A DNA stretch of 64,000 nucleotides from Neodontobutis hainanensis (taxonomy: Eukaryota; Chordata; Actinopteri; Gobiiformes; Odontobutidae): the NCBI GenBank assembly GCA_024349245.1, contig JALDNG010000022.1, positions 10,320,501 through 10,384,500 on the forward strand. The letters are read 5' to 3'. This document shows, in pieces, positions 61,023 to 64,000 of the stretch. The position numbers and the translations under genes were made by a program. Positions within the stretch are counted from its first letter, which is position 1, and every line of letters begins with the position of its first letter. The notes below the pieces were generated by a model that saw only the letters and a list, made by a program, of their open reading frames with translations, made no database searches and was not told the DNA's origin.

Positions 61023-62778
61023 GTCAATCCTGACTGACAGAGACTTTTTATTATAATACAAGTGCCTCCTATTCAACAGTTAAATGGGACAGTAATGTCT
61101 AAATCATGAGAACAGTCACATGCATTTGCTGAAAGCACTCTTAAAAGTGTTATTTTGAAGTCTGAAGTCAAATGTGCTGACTAATTCACCACAGAGTCTG
61201 CAGCAGCACAATAAGCACTACATCAAGTGACAGATCAGCATCACACACTTCCACAGTGATCCAATAAAATCATGGCTGGAGAATTATTAAAGGAGCCCCT
61301 TATAAAATGTGACTTTTATATTCATAGACATCAGCGTCAGCAGTATAGGTGACCAGAGAGCAGTCATACTTGATGCTTTTGTGAGGTTATGAACAGGTTA
61401 AAGATAAATCTCATCTGACCGAATAATGCACAAGGCAGTGTTTAATAAACCGATCCCAGGAAAATTAAACCCTGAAGTTTATGTTTAACCCGGCAGCATG
61501 GCACAGAACTCTCTTAAGGCTTTAATGATTGGCTTCTTCAAGTAATATTGTGACATTGAACTAAAAAAGGCACATGTTTTAGCTTCAAGGAAATAATATT
61601 TGCATACAGGACAGAAATAAAATAAACCACTGTCAAAATAATAGAGTGAAGTGAGGAGAAAGTTTGGCTTTTATTGACAAGAAGTTAAAGAACTAGAGAC
61701 TTGATCATGGGAGCCTTAATCGTCTGTAGTCATTCATTTGGAGAAACCTTTATATTGCACTATAAGGTGCTATATTGATGTGTTTTATTGCTAAAGCGCC
61801 CTGCTGCAGAGTTACAGCATTTATAAGTTAAAAACATTTAAAACAAAGGTTGCCATCAAGACAGGACCAGATCCTGCTAATAAATTGAAAACAAAAAACA
61901 TATTGTTCTAAGGATTTATACCATATTTTAAAAATAAAATGTTTTCTGTGGCAGACTTTTTTATATTACAGAAATATTGGCATTTGAAATACCAAGCCAT
62001 GATGGATGAATGAATGACACAGAATGCAGGCATCATTATGAGTCTGTTCATGTAGACGCTGCTGCACAAACAAGTCGCTTTGGGTTGGTTTTCATCTGAC
62101 ATGATTGCCTGTGTGCCTCTGGGTGAATTTGGCCATGTTAGCAAGGCTCAAGTGTAAATAATTGAATGTTATAGAAGTAAATTTATGTTGAGTTAAAATC
62201 CTAAAGGGCTCCCTGCGTCTGAAGGATATTTTAATCCCACACTGAGAGTATCACTTGTACTTTGAGTGGGATTTGACATCACATACATCACACATCTGGG
62301 ACCACAGTTGTGGTTAGTGGAAAGCCATTGAAGTGTAATTACATTCCCTGCACAGAAAACAGTCATCAAGACTTGAGCACAGGCAAGTGTGTTGGCTCCA
62401 ATCGGGATCAAGTCAACAAGTTGCTTGACGAAAGTGTGATTAGTGGGAGAGAAAGGCACATAGGTGAAGGTTTTTGTGGTGCTTTCAGGGGTCTGCTGCT
62501 TGGTCTGCCCAATACACTTGGCCCTTTAGAGACTTTTAGGTTATGAGGAACAATGAACCTTCTCAACCCCTGAATGAAACTGAGTGGGATATTCTTCAGC
62601 TGAGGAGACATGGTGCTGCAGTAAAAAGATTTTCTACCCATCCTGGGGATGTGTCTTTTATGTTTAGATGTTGAATATTTCACCTCAGAATTATGCTCTT
62701 CTATACACTATATGAATAACTTAGAGCCCAGGGCGTGTGAAAACTTGATTTCCTTTTAGAAAAAAGGTTTAAGCTAAG
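61023..62778. other. Intergenic, no gene seen
   Basis: Non-coding DNA. ORFs at 62,193-62,683 overlap on both strands and show no domain. Confidence 0.5.
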
Positions 62779-63438
62779 GCATCTGGACTAGGTTTTCAAG
62801 GTGAAGATGTTTTGTCTCTAATTCCAAAAGACATTTTTAATTCTGAGATCACCTGGCAAGAGAGCTGAGCTTTATCTCTAGAGGGCGGGGTTTGACCTGA
62901 AACTAACTCTGATGGGACCAGGCTGTTCTGGTTGTTAGCTATGAAAGGGCAGTCTTACTCCTGATGTGAGAGTCGTTTTAGAACACTTTTGTAAATACAA
63001 AGAGGCCACCTTCTCTGTTCAGAGAGGGTTTTTTTAATTTTGAATGTAAAAATAAAATGTATCAACACAGAAGAGCCAATCCTGGTGGACCTGAGTCTGC
63101 AGTCCACCTCCACCTCAAAGACATTTTTGTTAAAATTGAAAAACCCTCAGTTTCCAAGTCAACAGTTAAACAACTCTAGAACAACAACAACACTTTAATA
63201 AAACAGTGACACTAATGACTCACCTGAGCCTTTAATGACTCTCACAGGAGTCAGGGGTCACACTGTCTTTTTATAACGACAATGAGACCAGAACAGCCTG
63301 GTCCCATCAGAGTTAGTTTCAGGTCAAACCCCTCCCTCTAAAGGTAAAGCTCAGCTCTTTTACCAGTTGATCTCAGATTTGAAAAAGTCTCTTGGTATAA
63401 GAGACAAAACATCACCTTGAAATCTGAGTCCATTTGCC
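62779..63438. mobile_element. Foldback element with about 200 bp inverted arms
   Basis: Left arm 62,779-62,975 and right arm 63,236-63,438 are inverse copies. They share TTTCAAGGTGA, GATGTTTTGTCTCT, CTGAGATCA, AGAGCTGAGCTTTA, GGTTTGACCTGAAACTAACT and ATGGGACCAGGCTGTTCTGG. About 260 non-coding bases separate them. A solo arm of the same family lies at 8,321-8,432. This is a MITE or foldback-type DNA transposon of unknown superfamily. Confidence 0.85.
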
Positions 63439-64000
63439 TTCACTTTACCCTTTTCTTCAAGATGACCTGAATGGCTAAGAACTTTCACAGACTGGCTTAT
63501 TTCCTTACAGCATTATTTTTGAAAAACGTACATATGGTCACCTATTATATCATTGTCATTTCAAATATATATGAGTGTAAAGGCCATATAGCCCCATTTA
63601 AAGCACACTAAATCTGATCTGAACATAATATAAAGTAGTAATGACATTTGCATTATAGGTTTGCTTGTGCAGTCTGCAGCAGTTCATCTTCACCACACAT
63701 GCCACTAAATCATGCAAAAATCTGAAATTATTGGGTCAAGGAAAAGCAGGTCCCATTTGTCTCCAGGCACCTTTTCTGCAGTCAGAAGATAAATGACTGC
63801 ATGTTTGGACATTCAATCAAGTCACATTAAGCATGTCTGCCCAGGATAATTTGGAGTTTTATGTAGACAACTGACATCTTTATTTACTAACCCACAATGC
63901 ATTGCATGTAGGCTCATAATGTGAAAGCCCCTGGAAAAGGTCACACAACAGAAACTAACAGAGACACAAGTGACCAAATGGCTGGACATAAACTAGATTT
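63439..64000. other. Intergenic, no gene seen
   Basis: AT-rich non-coding DNA to the window end; nothing recognised. Confidence 0.5.

Overview
The window looks like nuclear DNA from a ray-finned (teleost) fish. The genes are vertebrate, with GT-AG introns, RS and RanBP2-finger domains, a prostanoid GPCR and a RING/B-box/SPRY TRIM of the fish-expanded type. The background is AT-rich and holds teleost-style SINEs, Tc1 and hAT remnants, and CA/TA/CTG microsatellites. Nothing bacterial, plasmid-borne or CRISPR-like was seen.

Layout. Bases 1-25,560 hold no recognisable protein-coding gene. They contain repeat debris (two oppositely oriented tRNA-type SINEs, an L1-type LINE tail, a small inverted-repeat element, a V-SINE-like copy, microsatellites) and several low-repeat stretches that read like candidate conserved non-coding elements. 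Bases 25,654-29,320 hold a ten-coding-exon ZRANB2 gene (+), an SR-like splicing factor with two RanBP2 zinc fingers. About 0.95 kb downstream, on the same strand, is PTGER3 (30,272-31,925, two coding exons), the prostaglandin E2 receptor EP3, followed by what may be a 3 kb 3'UTR. ZRANB2 followed by PTGER3 in the same orientation matches the order I recall from mammals, which supports both names. Bases 35,100-55,860 are again gene-free; they hold a dead Tc1/mariner copy with long inverted repeats, hAT pieces including a 920 bp copy with near-perfect 8 bp target duplications, and LINE tails. Bases 55,903-58,385 (-) hold one TRIM E3 ligase gene, with the whole coding region in one exon and a predicted non-coding 5' exon 750 bp upstream. 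The last 5 kb holds a BED-type hAT transposase remnant, another copy of a three-copy dispersed repeat, and a 660 bp foldback element.

Two of the three genes have an unusual 3' end. ZRANB2 loses its expected short SKK/SKKK ending through a small length change in an A run and reads on for 39 residues. The TRIM gene loses the usual end of its SPRY domain at an A8 run, and the family-like ending is present in the next frame. Each could be a real variant or an assembly indel.

The genes are not an operon or a system; they are ordinary neighbours. I found no convincing undescribed biological system. The most useful leads are the two 3'-end frame changes, the single-exon EP3 tail, the unclassified repeat families and the candidate enhancers.
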